36,396 nt of DNA from Flavobacterium glaciei (GTDB taxonomy: Bacteria; Bacteroidota; Bacteroidia; Flavobacteriales; Flavobacteriaceae): assembly GCF_003350545.1 (NCBI RefSeq), contig NZ_QQBA01000020.1, positions 1 through 36,396 of the forward strand. The letters are read 5' to 3'. The translations under genes and the position numbers were made by a program. Under the pieces are notes generated by a model. That model did no database searches. It saw only the letters and a list, made by a program, of their open reading frames with translations, and had not been told where the DNA came from. Of the stretch, positions 8,199 to 17,290 are shown in pieces. Within the stretch, counting starts at the first letter, position 1. Every line of letters begins with the position of its first letter.

Positions 8199-8230
8199 AA
8201 AAAGGAACTCATTCACGAGTTCCTTTTTTT
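8199..8230 (+). terminator. Rho-independent terminator after the polyamine-type unit
   Basis: Stem GGAACTC (8204-8210) and GAGTTCC (8217-8223) with a 6-nt loop, preceded by five A and followed by seven T, so the stem extends to 12 bp. This separates the acidic-protein gene from recQ. Confidence 0.93.
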
Positions 8231-8260
8231 ATAACTTTAGACTTCTAAATACAAGCCACA

Positions 8261-10372
8261 ATGACTCATGAAATTTTACACGCCAAACTCAAAGAAAACT
8301 TTGGTTTTGAAAAATTCAGACCCAATCAGGAAGAAATAATCAATTGCATTCTTTCTGGACAAGATACATTAGCAATAATGCCTACAGGTGGAGGAAAATC
8401 AATTTGTTTTCAATTACCTGCATTACTATTTCCAGGAATCACAATCGTAATTTCCCCTCTCATCGCTTTGATGAAAGATCAAGTCGATAGCTTAAAAGCA
8501 AACGGAATTGAAGCCTGTTTTATCAACAGTAGTCAAACTGAGGACGAACGTCAATTTTATATCGAAAGCTTAAAATCGAATGCAATTAAGCTCGTTTACA
8601 TTGCTCCAGAAAGTTTGTCTTTTTTTGACAATATTTTCAATAGTTTGACCATAAGTCTAATCGCTATCGATGAAGCACATTGCATTTCATCTTGGGGACA
8701 TGATTTTAGACCAGCGTATACAAATCTTGGATATCTCAAAAATCGCTTCCCTTCTACTCCAATCTTAGCTTTAACTGCAACTGCTGATAAAGCTACACGT
8801 AAGGACATTAGCGAACAATTAAATCTAAAAAATCCAAAATTATTTGTAGCTTCTTTTGATCGAAAAAATTTGAGTTTAGAAGTACGTCCCGCTTTGGACA
8901 GAGTCAAACAAATAATAGATTTCATTCAAGAAAAACCGAATGAATCTGGGATTGTATATTGCTTAAGCAGAAAAACCACCGAAGAACTGGCCGAAAAATT
9001 GCAAAAAATAGGCATTAACGCCAAAGCATATCACGCTGGTTTAGATAGTAAAGTTCGCTCGAAAACACAAGATGAATTCATCAATGATGATTGCAAAGTG
9101 GTTTGTGCTACCATTGCTTTTGGAATGGGAATTGACAAATCAAATGTTCGTTGGGTGATTCACTACAACTTACCGAAAAATATTGAAGGTTATTATCAGG
9201 AAATTGGTCGTGCCGGTCGCGATGGTTTACCATCAGAAACCGTATTGTTCGAAAGTTACGGCGATGTGATTCAATTGCAAAAATTCGCTTCTCAAGGATT
9301 AAATGCGGAAGTTCAGCTGGCCAAACTGGAGCGCATGAAACAATATGCCGATGCGCTGAGTTGTCGCAGGAAAATATTGCTCTCCTATTTTGGCGAACTC
9401 GTAACAGAAAATTGTGGGAATTGCGATATCTGCAAAAATCCGCCGCTATTTTTTGATGGAACCATCATTGCACAAAAAGCATTATCGGCAATTATTCGGT
9501 TACAGGAAACCGAACCACTGCCTGTAATCATTGACTTTTTGCGCGGTTCTAAAAATGCTTACATCTTTGAAAAAGAATACCAAAACCTAAAAACGTATGG
9601 AGTTGGCGCAGATCTCTCTTGGTATGATTGGAATCAATATTTGATACAATTGATTAATTTGGGCTATTGTGAAATTGCCTTTCATAAACAAAACAAAATA
9701 AGATTAACCGCTCTTGCCAAAAAGGTATTGTTTGAAGGCGAAAAAGTACAACTGACGACGGTTCAGAAAATTAATATCGAGAAACAAGAAATCAAAGAAA
9801 CGAAAAGCAAATCAGTAGCTAACTCGCTTTTTGAAACATTGAGAAAATTACGCTACGAAATTTCCAAAGAAGAATCTGTTCCGGCTTATGTAATTTTCAG
9901 TGATGCGGCTTTACGCCAAATGGAAACCGAAAGACCGATGAGTGATACCGAATTACTAGCAATTGACGGCGTTGGTAAAGCTAAATTAGAAAAATATGGT
10001 GATGCTTTTATCAAAGCGATTATTGATTTTCAAAAATCTAAAGTTGTCAAAAAAAAGAAAGAAGCGTCCACCTACAAAGAAACATTGGAACTCTATAAAA
10101 ATGGACTTTCTGTGGAGGACATCTCTCAAAAAAGAAAACTAGGACTAAGTACAATCATGTCGCATTTAGCAAAATTGTACCTAGACGGTGCTAATATTGA
10201 CTTGAGTCCGTTTATTACTGAAGAAGAAGTTTCGCAAATCGCTGAAGCACAAATAAAACTGGAATCACCAAATGCGTTGAAACCTTATTTTGATTATTTT
10301 GAAGAAAAAATAGACTACGGAAAAATCAGATTAGCATTGGCAATATTAGAAAAAGAAAACACAGTATTTTAA
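8261..10372 (+). CDS. recQ: ATP-dependent DNA helicase RecQ
   Basis: RecQ unwinds DNA 3'-5' and works in recombination, repair and restart of stalled forks. The 703-residue protein has Walker A TGGGKS at 42-47, the DEAH box at 137-140 within DEAHCISSWGHDFRP, and motif VI in QEIGRAGRDG. The zinc-binding RQC region begins with CRRKILLSYFGE and CGNCDIC. An HRDC domain (around RPMSDTELLAIDGVG) and a C-terminal helix-turn-helix segment (LSVEDISQKRKLGLST) of the long RecQ form follow. All motifs are intact. The glycosylase gene starts 9 bp downstream, so the two probably form a DNA-repair operon. Confidence 0.96.
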   Translation: MTHEILHAKLKENFGFEKFRPNQEEIINCILSGQDTLAIMPTGGGKSICFQLPALLFPGITIVISPLIALMKDQVDSLKANGIEACFINSSQTEDERQFYIESLKSNAIKLVYIAPESLSFFDNIFNSLTISLIAIDEAHCISSWGHDFRPAYTNLGYLKNRFPSTPILALTATADKATRKDISEQLNLKNPKLFVASFDRKNLSLEVRPALDRVKQIIDFIQEKPNESGIVYCLSRKTTEELAEKLQKIGINAKAYHAGLDSKVRSKTQDEFINDDCKVVCATIAFGMGIDKSNVRWVIHYNLPKNIEGYYQEIGRAGRDGLPSETVLFESYGDVIQLQKFASQGLNAEVQLAKLERMKQYADALSCRRKILLSYFGELVTENCGNCDICKNPPLFFDGTIIAQKALSAIIRLQETEPLPVIIDFLRGSKNAYIFEKEYQNLKTYGVGADLSWYDWNQYLIQLINLGYCEIAFHKQNKIRLTALAKKVLFEGEKVQLTTVQKINIEKQEIKETKSKSVANSLFETLRKLRYEISKEESVPAYVIFSDAALRQMETERPMSDTELLAIDGVGKAKLEKYGDAFIKAIIDFQKSKVVKKKKEASTYKETLELYKNGLSVEDISQKRKLGLSTIMSHLAKLYLDGANIDLSPFITEEEVSQIAEAQIKLESPNALKPYFDYFEEKIDYGKIRLALAILEKENTVF

Positions 10373-10381
10373 AAGATTAAT

Positions 10382-10858
10382 ATGATTAATTCCTTTCCTC
10401 CTTTTGTAAATTCTGAAACAAAAATTTTAATTTTAGGTACAATGCCTGGCATAGCATCTCTAGAAAAACTGGAATATTATGCCCACAAAAGAAATCATTT
10501 TTGGAAAATAATATACACTTTGCTGAATAATTTACCGATAGCCGAAGTTTTTGAAGAAAAAATACACTTACTCCATACGAATAACATTGGACTTTGGGAT
10601 GTTTTAGAATATTGTGAAAGAAAAGGAAGCTTGGACATCCACATTAAAAATCAAAAAGAAAATGATTTTGAAAGCTTGTTTAAAGAATTCCCCGAAATCA
10701 CTACAATCATTTTTAACGGAAAAGAAAGTCATAAATACTTTATGAAAAAATTTGGACAAATAAAAGGCATCACGTATTATGTGATGCCTTCTACTAGTCC
10801 TGCTAATACTATGTCATTTGAAAATAAGCTAAAAATCTGGTCAGCCGCTTTTCAATAA
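10382..10858 (+). CDS. DNA-deoxyinosine glycosylase (UDG family 6)
   Basis: This family removes hypoxanthine, the product of adenine deamination, from DNA. The 158-residue protein has the family start GTMPGIASL (19-27), the segment YYAHKRNHFW (32-41) with the likely catalytic Asn38, and the second motif MPSTSPANT (135-143). The length is normal for the family. It is 9 bp after recQ on the same strand. Its stop codon is separated by one base from the stop codon of the convergent DinB-like gene, so the 3' ends of the two transcripts must overlap. The coding sequence contains a perfect 8-bp inverted repeat (10766-10788). Confidence 0.9.
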   Translation: MINSFPPFVNSETKILILGTMPGIASLEKLEYYAHKRNHFWKIIYTLLNNLPIAEVFEEKIHLLHTNNIGLWDVLEYCERKGSLDIHIKNQKENDFESLFKEFPEITTIIFNGKESHKYFMKKFGQIKGITYYVMPSTSPANTMSFENKLKIWSAAFQ

Positions 10859-10859
10859 A

Positions 10860-11375
10860 TTACAAATACCTTTCTTCGAAAACTTTTAGATGGTGTTTTT
10901 GATGTCCAATCATAATAAAACCAATCGCTCGAACGGAAACAGCTACATTAGAAGCAGTTCCAATTCTCTTTAATTGTTCTTCAGATAAACTTTTGAAAAG
11001 AAATAAATTCGAATGTCGCACAGCTGAAAATTCAGTCAGTAAATCCTGAATACTTCTATTTGCAGCTTGAGTATTATTTACATAATCATTTTCATCAAAA
11101 CCGGGTAAAGGTGTTTGATCATTTCTGGAAATACGCAAGGCACGATACGCAAAAATACGCTCGGTATCTATCACATGCTGGATAATTTCTTTAATATTCC
11201 ACTTGCCTTCTGCATACCTAAAATCAAATTTATCCATTGGAATATTTTGGACAAAACGGATAAAATCATGCAATGAAATTTCTAATTCTTCAATCAAATT
11301 TACGTCTCCTAAAGCGTTTACATAAGGAGCATAATAGGCAGCGTATTCGTTTACGGGTAATTCTGTTGACTTCAT
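10860..11375 (-). CDS. DinB-like four-helix-bundle protein
   Basis: DinB/YfiT-type proteins are metal-binding four-helix bundles; many are thiol-dependent transferases, most have no known substrate. In these 171 residues the expected metal ligands are His67 (in EIIQHVIDTERI) and the pair His158/His162 (in GHQKHHLKVFEERY). The gene starts 11 bp after the PEP carboxylase stop, on the same strand, so it is probably cotranscribed with it. The specific function is unknown. Confidence 0.85.
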   Translation of the reverse strand: MKSTELPVNEYAAYYAPYVNALGDVNLIEELEISLHDFIRFVQNIPMDKFDFRYAEGKWNIKEIIQHVIDTERIFAYRALRISRNDQTPLPGFDENDYVNNTQAANRSIQDLLTEFSAVRHSNLFLFKSLSEEQLKRIGTASNVAVSVRAIGFIMIGHQKHHLKVFEERYL

Positions 11376-11386
11376 AGTTTTATCTT

Positions 11387-13972
11387 TTAAGCAGAGTTTC
11401 TACTGGCATTTGTATTTCCAAAAAGAGAGCGAGTCACTATTTTTTCGTACACTTTTATTAAAGCTTCATCAGGCTGAGTTTCTTTGTTTAACTCATTAAT
11501 TCGCAATAAAGCATATTGCTGTATTGTCAACAATGGCATTACAATACGCTCTCTTATTTGTATTGATGCTTTACCATCAGGATAATTTTCCATTAGCTCT
11601 TTGTGACCTGCAATTTTCAAAAGCAATCGTTTTGTTTCTAAAAATTCTTCATAAATAATTTGCCAAAAAGCACCAAATTGAGGGTCTTTTTGCATATAAG
11701 CTGTCAGTGGAAAAAATGATTTTGCCAATGACATCATACTGTTTTCTAACAAGGTTTTAAAGAACAATGAATTGTCATATAAATCCTGAACTTTATTCCA
11801 TTGATTTGTATCTTCAAAATGTTTTAGCGCTGTACCAACACCAAAAAATCCAGGTACATTTTGCTTCAACTGGCTCCAAGAACCCACAAAAGGAATGGCA
11901 CGTAAATCTGCAAAATCTAAATGTTCTGATTTACTTCTTTTAGATGGTCGGCTTCCAATATTCGTTTTAGCATAATATTTCAACGTGCTCATTTGTTCCA
12001 AATAAGGAATAAATTTAGGGTGGTTTTTGAAGCTCAAATACTTTTCATAACCAATTCCTGCTAATTGATTCAATATGCTTTTTTCATCTAAAGTCAATTC
12101 ATTTTGTCCTTTGCTAAAAACCTGATTAGTCACACCAGCACTTAATAAATTTTCTAAGTTATAACGACAGGAATCTAATGTCCCAAAATTAGAACTTATC
12201 GTTTGTCCTTGTACAGTAACCTGAATTTCATTATTTTCAATATTTGGACCTAATGAAGCATAGAATTTATGTGTTTTTCCACCACCACGGGCTGGAGGTC
12301 CACCACGACCATCAAAGAAAATCGCTTTTACACCATATTTTCTGGAAATCGCAGTAAGCTCTTCTTTTGCTTTATAAATACTCCAATTTGCCATTAAATA
12401 ACCTCCGTCTTTTGTTCCGTCAGAGAAACCAAGCATGATGGTTTGTTTGTTATTTCTACTGGCTAAATGTGCTGCATAAGTTGGATTGGTGTACAATTTC
12501 TCCATGATTTCATGTGCATTTTGCAAATCATCAACCGATTCAAAAAGCGGAATAATATCTACTGGAGGATTCTCCCAATTACTCAAACGGAATAACGCAA
12601 AAGTTTCCATAACATTCAACGCGCTTTCATTATTGCTAATTATATAACGGTTAGCGCCAAATTCACCATTATTTTCCTGAATTGTTTTAATCGCCTGTAT
12701 AGATTCTATTGTCAAACGAGTCATCTCATTCGGAAAAACAGCCGCATCAAGGTTTCCACTAACACTTGATAAGACTTTGAGTTTTTCTTCTTCTTTTAAT
12801 TCAAAATAATTTTTCGGGAATACCTCAGGATTTGTTTTAAGATAAAATTCAACAACGTCATTAAAGACAGCATCATGAATTTTACTATTCTGACGAATAT
12901 CTAAAGATGCAAAATGAAATCCAAATAAATTTACTTTTATCAAAAGCGCATCCAATTCATCTAAATATAACGATTGATGCTTGTCTATAATAATCTGTTT
13001 TATTTTACTTAATTGCGATTTAAATTCATCAATAGTAATGAAAATTTCTCCTTTAGAATAAAATACAGACCTATAAAGCTTTTGTTCCAATTCAGTAACC
13101 AAAGTATCTACTCCTGAAAAAGTTAACTTTCTTTTTAAACTTCTGATTTCGATATAATAACATTTCAAAATCGAAGTTCGCAAGCGTTCCGCTACTTTCA
13201 AAGTTATTTCAGTAGTTACAAATGGATTACCATCGCGATCACCTCCTGGCCAAAAACCAAGCTTAATCAAAGGATTTTTTATTGAGTTTCCGTTAAAAAT
13301 ATTTTTTTGAAGATAATGCACCATCTCACCAGAGGTATGATAAAACACATTTTCAAGATACCAAATTAAACTTACCGCTTCATCATAAGGATTTGGTTTT
13401 TCATTTTGAATAAAAGGAGTTTTACCTAACTGAGCAAGCAATTGCTTAATATTTAGTAAATCATTTTTACGAATCGCCTCTGTCAAATCATTGATTATTC
13501 CTAGAACAGCACCAGGATAAAACTGCGTAGGATGCGCAGTTAAAACCGTTCTCACATTAAAATCTTCTAAAAAATCGACTAATTCGCCTTCTTTATCTTT
13601 TGCATCTGACTTTTCCTTAATATCTCTCAAAGATCCTCTTCCTTCCATATTATTTACAACTGGAAAAGCAGCATCTTCAATAGCATCAAAAAGCACAATT
13701 TGACGTTCGATATATTGAATAAAACGAAACATGATATCAATCTTATCTGATTCTGATGGATCGTGTAAATACCTTTTGGCAAAAAAATCAACAATCTCCT
13801 TAGGAGTTTCTTGTTTTTTGAATCCTGTATCGCAAATATCTGTAAATAAAGGCAGTAATGCTCCTGTATTATCTATGGATTGAAAAGGCAATGTAATAAA
13901 TACACTATTGTAAATGTTGTATTTAGAGAGAACATCCTGATTGAAACGTTCAATTTTAGGTAATGTGTACAT
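11387..13972 (-). CDS. ppc: Phosphoenolpyruvate carboxylase
   Basis: PEPC adds bicarbonate to phosphoenolpyruvate to give oxaloacetate, refilling the TCA cycle. The 861-residue protein has the catalytic His147 in LTAHPTQFYPG, the PEP-binding FWPGGDRDGNP, the segment GFSDGTKDGGYLMANW and the mobile-loop region GRGGPPARGGGKTH. The C-terminus ends in RNSA rather than the common (Q/R)NTG tetrapeptide, whose last Gly matters in studied enzymes. HPTQ also replaces the usual HPTE. These may be lineage traits. The DinB-like gene follows 11 bp downstream; the Lrp/AsnC gene lies upstream, behind a terminator. Confidence 0.95.
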   Translation of the reverse strand: MYTLPKIERFNQDVLSKYNIYNSVFITLPFQSIDNTGALLPLFTDICDTGFKKQETPKEIVDFFAKRYLHDPSESDKIDIMFRFIQYIERQIVLFDAIEDAAFPVVNNMEGRGSLRDIKEKSDAKDKEGELVDFLEDFNVRTVLTAHPTQFYPGAVLGIINDLTEAIRKNDLLNIKQLLAQLGKTPFIQNEKPNPYDEAVSLIWYLENVFYHTSGEMVHYLQKNIFNGNSIKNPLIKLGFWPGGDRDGNPFVTTEITLKVAERLRTSILKCYYIEIRSLKRKLTFSGVDTLVTELEQKLYRSVFYSKGEIFITIDEFKSQLSKIKQIIIDKHQSLYLDELDALLIKVNLFGFHFASLDIRQNSKIHDAVFNDVVEFYLKTNPEVFPKNYFELKEEEKLKVLSSVSGNLDAAVFPNEMTRLTIESIQAIKTIQENNGEFGANRYIISNNESALNVMETFALFRLSNWENPPVDIIPLFESVDDLQNAHEIMEKLYTNPTYAAHLASRNNKQTIMLGFSDGTKDGGYLMANWSIYKAKEELTAISRKYGVKAIFFDGRGGPPARGGGKTHKFYASLGPNIENNEIQVTVQGQTISSNFGTLDSCRYNLENLLSAGVTNQVFSKGQNELTLDEKSILNQLAGIGYEKYLSFKNHPKFIPYLEQMSTLKYYAKTNIGSRPSKRSKSEHLDFADLRAIPFVGSWSQLKQNVPGFFGVGTALKHFEDTNQWNKVQDLYDNSLFFKTLLENSMMSLAKSFFPLTAYMQKDPQFGAFWQIIYEEFLETKRLLLKIAGHKELMENYPDGKASIQIRERIVMPLLTIQQYALLRINELNKETQPDEALIKVYEKIVTRSLFGNTNASRNSA

Positions 13973-14010
13973 AGTCTAGTTGTAGTTGGTTTAGTTAGTT
14001 AATTTGTCAT

Positions 14011-14039
14011 AAAAAAACCCCAAGAATTAACTTGAGGTT
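14011..14039 (-). terminator. Terminator of the Lrp/AsnC gene
   Basis: Minus strand stem AACCTCAAG / CTTGGGGTT (one G-U pair, 6-nt loop) runs into a seven-T tract. It lies between the regulator gene and ppc. Confidence 0.85.
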
Positions 14040-14070
14040 ATATTTATATATATAGCGCATTCAAGATTAA

Positions 14071-14550
14071 TTACATATTTTTGAAAATAGTATGCATCAA
14101 CCGCTTCTTATCATTTATGCTTTCCTCAAGTGAGATCATAGTTTCAGTTCTGTAAACACCCTCAATATCATCAATCATAAAGATAACATCTTTAGCGTGC
14201 TTAGTGTCTTTTGCTCTAATTTTACAAAAGATATTGAATTTCCCTGTGGTAACAGAAGCAACCGTCACAAACGGAATTTCATTAATACGTTCCAAAACAA
14301 ATTTTGTTTGAGAAGTATTGTTTAGAAAAACACCCACGTAAGCGATAAAAGAGTACCCCAATTTATCATAATCTAGAACTAATGATGATCCCATGATAAT
14401 TCCGGCATCTTCCATTTTTTTAACTCTGACATGAACAGTTCCTGCAGAAATCAATAATTTTTTGGCAATATCCGTAAATGGAACTCTTGTATTGTCTATC
14501 AACATATCCAAAATCTGGTGATCTACTTCATCTAAACGAAATTTACTCAT
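14071..14550 (-). CDS. Lrp/AsnC family transcriptional regulator
   Basis: These regulators bind DNA as dimers or octamers and respond to amino acids. The 159-residue protein has an N-terminal winged HTH (residues about 6-60; DIAKKLLISAGTVHVRVKKM is the recognition region) and a C-terminal RAM effector domain (about 70-150) with the typical SVTTGKFNIFCKI strand. Length is normal. It is transcribed alone and terminated before ppc. Which genes it controls cannot be told; the divergence-free setting gives no hint. Confidence 0.92.
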   Translation of the reverse strand: MSKFRLDEVDHQILDMLIDNTRVPFTDIAKKLLISAGTVHVRVKKMEDAGIIMGSSLVLDYDKLGYSFIAYVGVFLNNTSQTKFVLERINEIPFVTVASVTTGKFNIFCKIRAKDTKHAKDVIFMIDDIEGVYRTETMISLEESINDKKRLMHTIFKNM

Positions 14551-14626
14551 AACTCTTTAATTAATGTTATTAATTGCTATTACAAAGTATAAAAATATAC
14601 ATAAAAACAATAAAAAGACAAAAATA

Positions 14627-15781
14627 TTATATTTTTATCATTCCGTTAACAAATTTTATGTTATTATCTAAATAAAAATCAGCTTTTTGATTTAATTTAG
14701 GAATTGACTCAAAATCATCTTTATATAAAGCTCCTTCAGCATCGTATTCAAAATGACCAAAATAATTTTCTAAATTGTCTATTTGTGAAACATATGCATT
14801 AAAACATAACTGATTTTCAATTAACTCTTCTTTGTATTGAGCTGCAAAATTGGTGATTATTTCGATACCATCATAATTTATTTTGATGTTTTTATACATA
14901 AAATCATAAAAAACGACTTTATTTTGAGGAATATTCAAATATTTATTAATTCCATTGCTAACTATAACGTTTTCGCAAAGTGAAGTGAAACTGGAAATTA
15001 ACGCCATAAATACAAATTTACGCGTCTCTTCCCTTTCATAATCATTTGCAAAATGACCTGCTTCAAACAATAATGTAGGAACGCCTAAATACTGAAACGT
15101 ATCTCCAATACAGTTTATGTTAAATAAATCATCAAAACGACCAATTTGATTCGGCAAATACTCTTGAAGCTCCTCATTTATACTCGCAATCAAATTAATA
15201 GCTTTTAATCTCGAATCATTGATTTCCCGCTCTTCATTATAAGAAGGTGCTAAAAACGACAATGTAGCAGGTTTTCCTGTATCGCATACGCCAAAAATAG
15301 TACGCTGGTCATGAAGATTAAAGCAATAATCTGGTTTAAAAGACTCAAAAACTTCTCTTAAAATCTTACTTTCTGGCTGCGTGAGCGCTTGCGAATCGCG
15401 ATTTAAATCAACTTTATTAGCATTTTCTCTGGTATATAATAATGCACCATCAGGATTCAACATTGGAATAGCGCAAAAAGTAAATGTTTTTAAAAATTGT
15501 TGTGCCAATTGCGAACCGCTTTGTAACACATTCAAAAAATCAAACAGCGCCTTTGTAGTCGTACTTTCATTTCCATGCATTTGTGACCAAAGGAAAATTT
15601 TAATTTTACCTTCTCCAATTTCATACGAATAAATCGACTTTCCTAAAACTGATTTTCCAATAATTTGAAGTTGATTATTGGTGTTTAATTTTTGTAATAA
15701 CGGCTCAATAGAATCTAAAGCAATGTAGCGACCGTGAATAGTTTCTTCTTTATATTGACTGAATAATTGTTCTAAATTCAT
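14627..15781 (-). CDS. M14-family zinc carboxypeptidase-like protein
   Basis: M14 enzymes remove C-terminal residues from peptides or cleave related amide bonds with a single zinc. In the 384-residue protein the zinc ligands are His69 and Glu72 (in SQMHGNES) and His157 (in FNLHDQRT). The substrate-binding Arg is in VDLNRD and the catalytic Glu240 in LLFEAGHF. I see no signal peptide, so it appears cytoplasmic. The gene is divergent from an XRE regulator, and the shared intergenic region holds four dyads. Its likely -7 box (minus strand TACTTTTG, 15807-15800) overlaps dyad 1, so it is probably controlled by that regulator. Confidence 0.87.
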   Translation of the reverse strand: MNLEQLFSQYKEETIHGRYIALDSIEPLLQKLNTNNQLQIIGKSVLGKSIYSYEIGEGKIKIFLWSQMHGNESTTTKALFDFLNVLQSGSQLAQQFLKTFTFCAIPMLNPDGALLYTRENANKVDLNRDSQALTQPESKILREVFESFKPDYCFNLHDQRTIFGVCDTGKPATLSFLAPSYNEEREINDSRLKAINLIASINEELQEYLPNQIGRFDDLFNINCIGDTFQYLGVPTLLFEAGHFANDYEREETRKFVFMALISSFTSLCENVIVSNGINKYLNIPQNKVVFYDFMYKNIKINYDGIEIITNFAAQYKEELIENQLCFNAYVSQIDNLENYFGHFEYDAEGALYKDDFESIPKLNQKADFYLDNNIKFVNGMIKI

Positions 15782-15795
15782 GTTGTTTTATTTAA

Positions 15796-15809
15796 TTTAC
15801 AAAAGTAAA
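15796..15809. promoter_or_regulatory. Putative operator dyad 1 (TTTAC-N4-GTAAA)
   Basis: A perfect inverted repeat with 4-nt spacer. Read on the minus strand it contains TACTTTTG (15807-15800), a -7 box for the M14 gene whose ATG is at 15781. Confidence 0.6.
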
Positions 15810-15819
15810 CATCTTTATA

Positions 15820-15833
15820 TTTACATTTGTAAA
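15820..15833. promoter_or_regulatory. Putative operator dyad 2 (TTTAC-N4-GTAAA)
   Basis: A perfect copy with its centre 24 bp from dyad 1, where the -33 region of the M14 promoter is expected. No TTG is present there. Confidence 0.6.
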
Positions 15834-16031
15834 CAGTATTTTTACCAAATATTTTAATGATGTAAACACAATTTATGATTTAGTTCCTGCTGTTTTACAT
15901 TTTGTAATTAACAATTGTTATCATTTTATAAAATGTATTTTATATATTTATTTATCAATACATTACGTCAATTTATATAATTTTAAACTTTAGCCTTTAT
16001 TATACTATTAATGCTATTTACAGTTGTAATT

Positions 16032-16066
16032 TTGGTGTTTTAATAGATTTTGATTACATTTGTAAA
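16032..16066 (+). promoter_or_regulatory. Promoter of the XRE regulator with operator dyad 3
   Basis: TTG (16032-16034), 20-nt spacer, TACATTTG (16055-16062). Dyad 3 (16053-16066, ATTAC-N4-GTAAA, one mismatch) lies right on the -7 box, which suggests autorepression. Confidence 0.65.
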
Positions 16067-16086
16067 TAGTTAATTTTTAATTTTAA

Positions 16087-16100
16087 TTTACAATGGTAAA
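16087..16100 (+). promoter_or_regulatory. Putative operator dyad 4 over the XRE start codon
   Basis: A perfect TTTAC-N4-GTAAA copy whose spacer contains the ATG (16093-16095) of the regulator gene. Its centre is 34 bp from that of dyad 3. Confidence 0.55.
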
Positions 16101-16572
16101 CACAGAGGATTTTATAAAAAGATTAGAAATTATACTAGATTATTACAGTTTGAATGCTTCTTCGTTTGCTGATAAAATTGGTGTACAGCGTTCTAGTTTA
16201 TCTCACCTACTTTCAGGAAGAAACAAACCAAGCTTGGATTTTATTCTTAAAATATTAGAGGTATTTCCAGATGTGGATTTATATTGGATTTTAAATGGAA
16301 AAGGAAATTTTCCAAAAAATTCAGAACAATTGGATAAAAAAGAAAATAGCGTGGAGCAAATCGTAAATCAAAATATTATTAACACTCCTCCTCTTTCTGA
16401 AATAATTCCTGAGAATTTATTTTCGGAAATTAAAAATTCAAATCCGATTCCTACATTCGAAACAAATAAAATAGAAATTCAAAATAGTAACAATGAATCA
16501 AATTCTAATGAAATTGATAAAATAGTTATTTTTTATAAAAATGGAACTTTTAAAAGTTATCTGCCCAATTAA
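16093..16572 (+). CDS. XRE-family HTH transcriptional regulator
   Basis: A DNA-binding regulator of the Cro/C1 type. Of 159 residues, about 6-66 form the helix-turn-helix domain (SSFADKIGVQRSSLSHLLSG), with VDLYWILNGKG as the fifth helix. The rest (about 75-159) is rich in Asn and Glu, probably flexible, and ends in a short strand-rich segment (IDKIVIFYKNGTFKSYLPN). The gene is divergent from the M14 peptidase gene, and dyads cover both promoters and its own start codon, which points to autoregulation and control of the neighbour. The effector is unknown. Confidence 0.88.
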   Translation: MVNTEDFIKRLEIILDYYSLNASSFADKIGVQRSSLSHLLSGRNKPSLDFILKILEVFPDVDLYWILNGKGNFPKNSEQLDKKENSVEQIVNQNIINTPPLSEIIPENLFSEIKNSNPIPTFETNKIEIQNSNNESNSNEIDKIVIFYKNGTFKSYLPN

Positions 16573-16610
16573 AAAAAGAAACCCATTTCGGAATTTCGAA
16601 ATGGGGTTCT
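16571..16610. terminator. Bidirectional terminator
   Basis: Stem of 14 bp with one mismatch (arms 16577-16590 and 16597-16610), 6-nt loop. A T-rich flank follows on the plus strand and a T7 tract on the minus strand. It serves the convergent XRE regulator and acyltransferase genes. Confidence 0.85.
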
Positions 16611-16674
16611 TATACATTATTTTTCTGTTTCAATTATTTTAACAATAAATTGAATTTATTTCTTACACTATCAT

Positions 16675-17229
16675 TTATTCAAATGAAAATCCTTTTTCAG
16701 GAACTTTACCTTTTACACCTATATAATGTTTCTTCAAAATAGACATGTCACTTTCGATATCGCCAGAAGGAAAAACTGGTTTGCCTAAATTTACTTCTTT
16801 TCTACCAAAATCAAATGTGACTGGTACAATAGGAACATTTGCTTTCATAGCGATATAATAAAATCCTGTTTTTAATTCGGTGACTTTATCACGGGTTCCT
16901 TCAGGAGCGACAGCCAAACGAAAAATTTCTCTCCTTTGAAATATTGCAGCGATAGAATCTACTTTATTTAAACCTCCAGAACGATCCAGTGGTTCGCCTC
17001 CCATATATCTAAAATAAATCCCAAAAGGAAAACGAAACAATTCCTTCTTACCCACCCAGTTCATTTCTAATCCGGTTATTCCTCTGGTAAAAATTCCCAA
17101 ATAAAAATCATGCGCACTGGTATGAGGCATTACCATCATTACACATTTTTTTATATTTGAATCAATTCCTCCAACTATTTTCCAACCCATAAGTCTGAAA
17201 AATATCCATTTATACAATTGCTTCTTCAT
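16675..17229 (-). CDS. PlsC-like 1-acylglycerol-3-phosphate acyltransferase family protein
   Basis: Members transfer acyl chains to lysophospholipids or related acceptors at the membrane. The 184-residue protein has the catalytic HX4D box at His36-Asp41 (PHTSAHD) and the substrate-binding EGTR at 110-113 (APEGTRD). It is shorter than E. coli PlsC and lacks a clear transmembrane helix, as in small flavobacterial paralogs. The acceptor is not known. It is divergent from the methyltransferase-like gene at 17291. Confidence 0.85.
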   Translation of the reverse strand: MKKQLYKWIFFRLMGWKIVGGIDSNIKKCVMMVMPHTSAHDFYLGIFTRGITGLEMNWVGKKELFRFPFGIYFRYMGGEPLDRSGGLNKVDSIAAIFQRREIFRLAVAPEGTRDKVTELKTGFYYIAMKANVPIVPVTFDFGRKEVNLGKPVFPSGDIESDMSILKKHYIGVKGKVPEKGFSFE

Positions 17230-17290
17230 TATTTCTTGTTTATTACAAAATAAATAATTTAAATCTTATTTTTGGGTAAAACTGAAAGCA

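Noticed and set aside
8596..8925. Minus-strand open frame inside recQ
   Set aside because: It is opposite the conserved helicase core and has no promoter or family resemblance.
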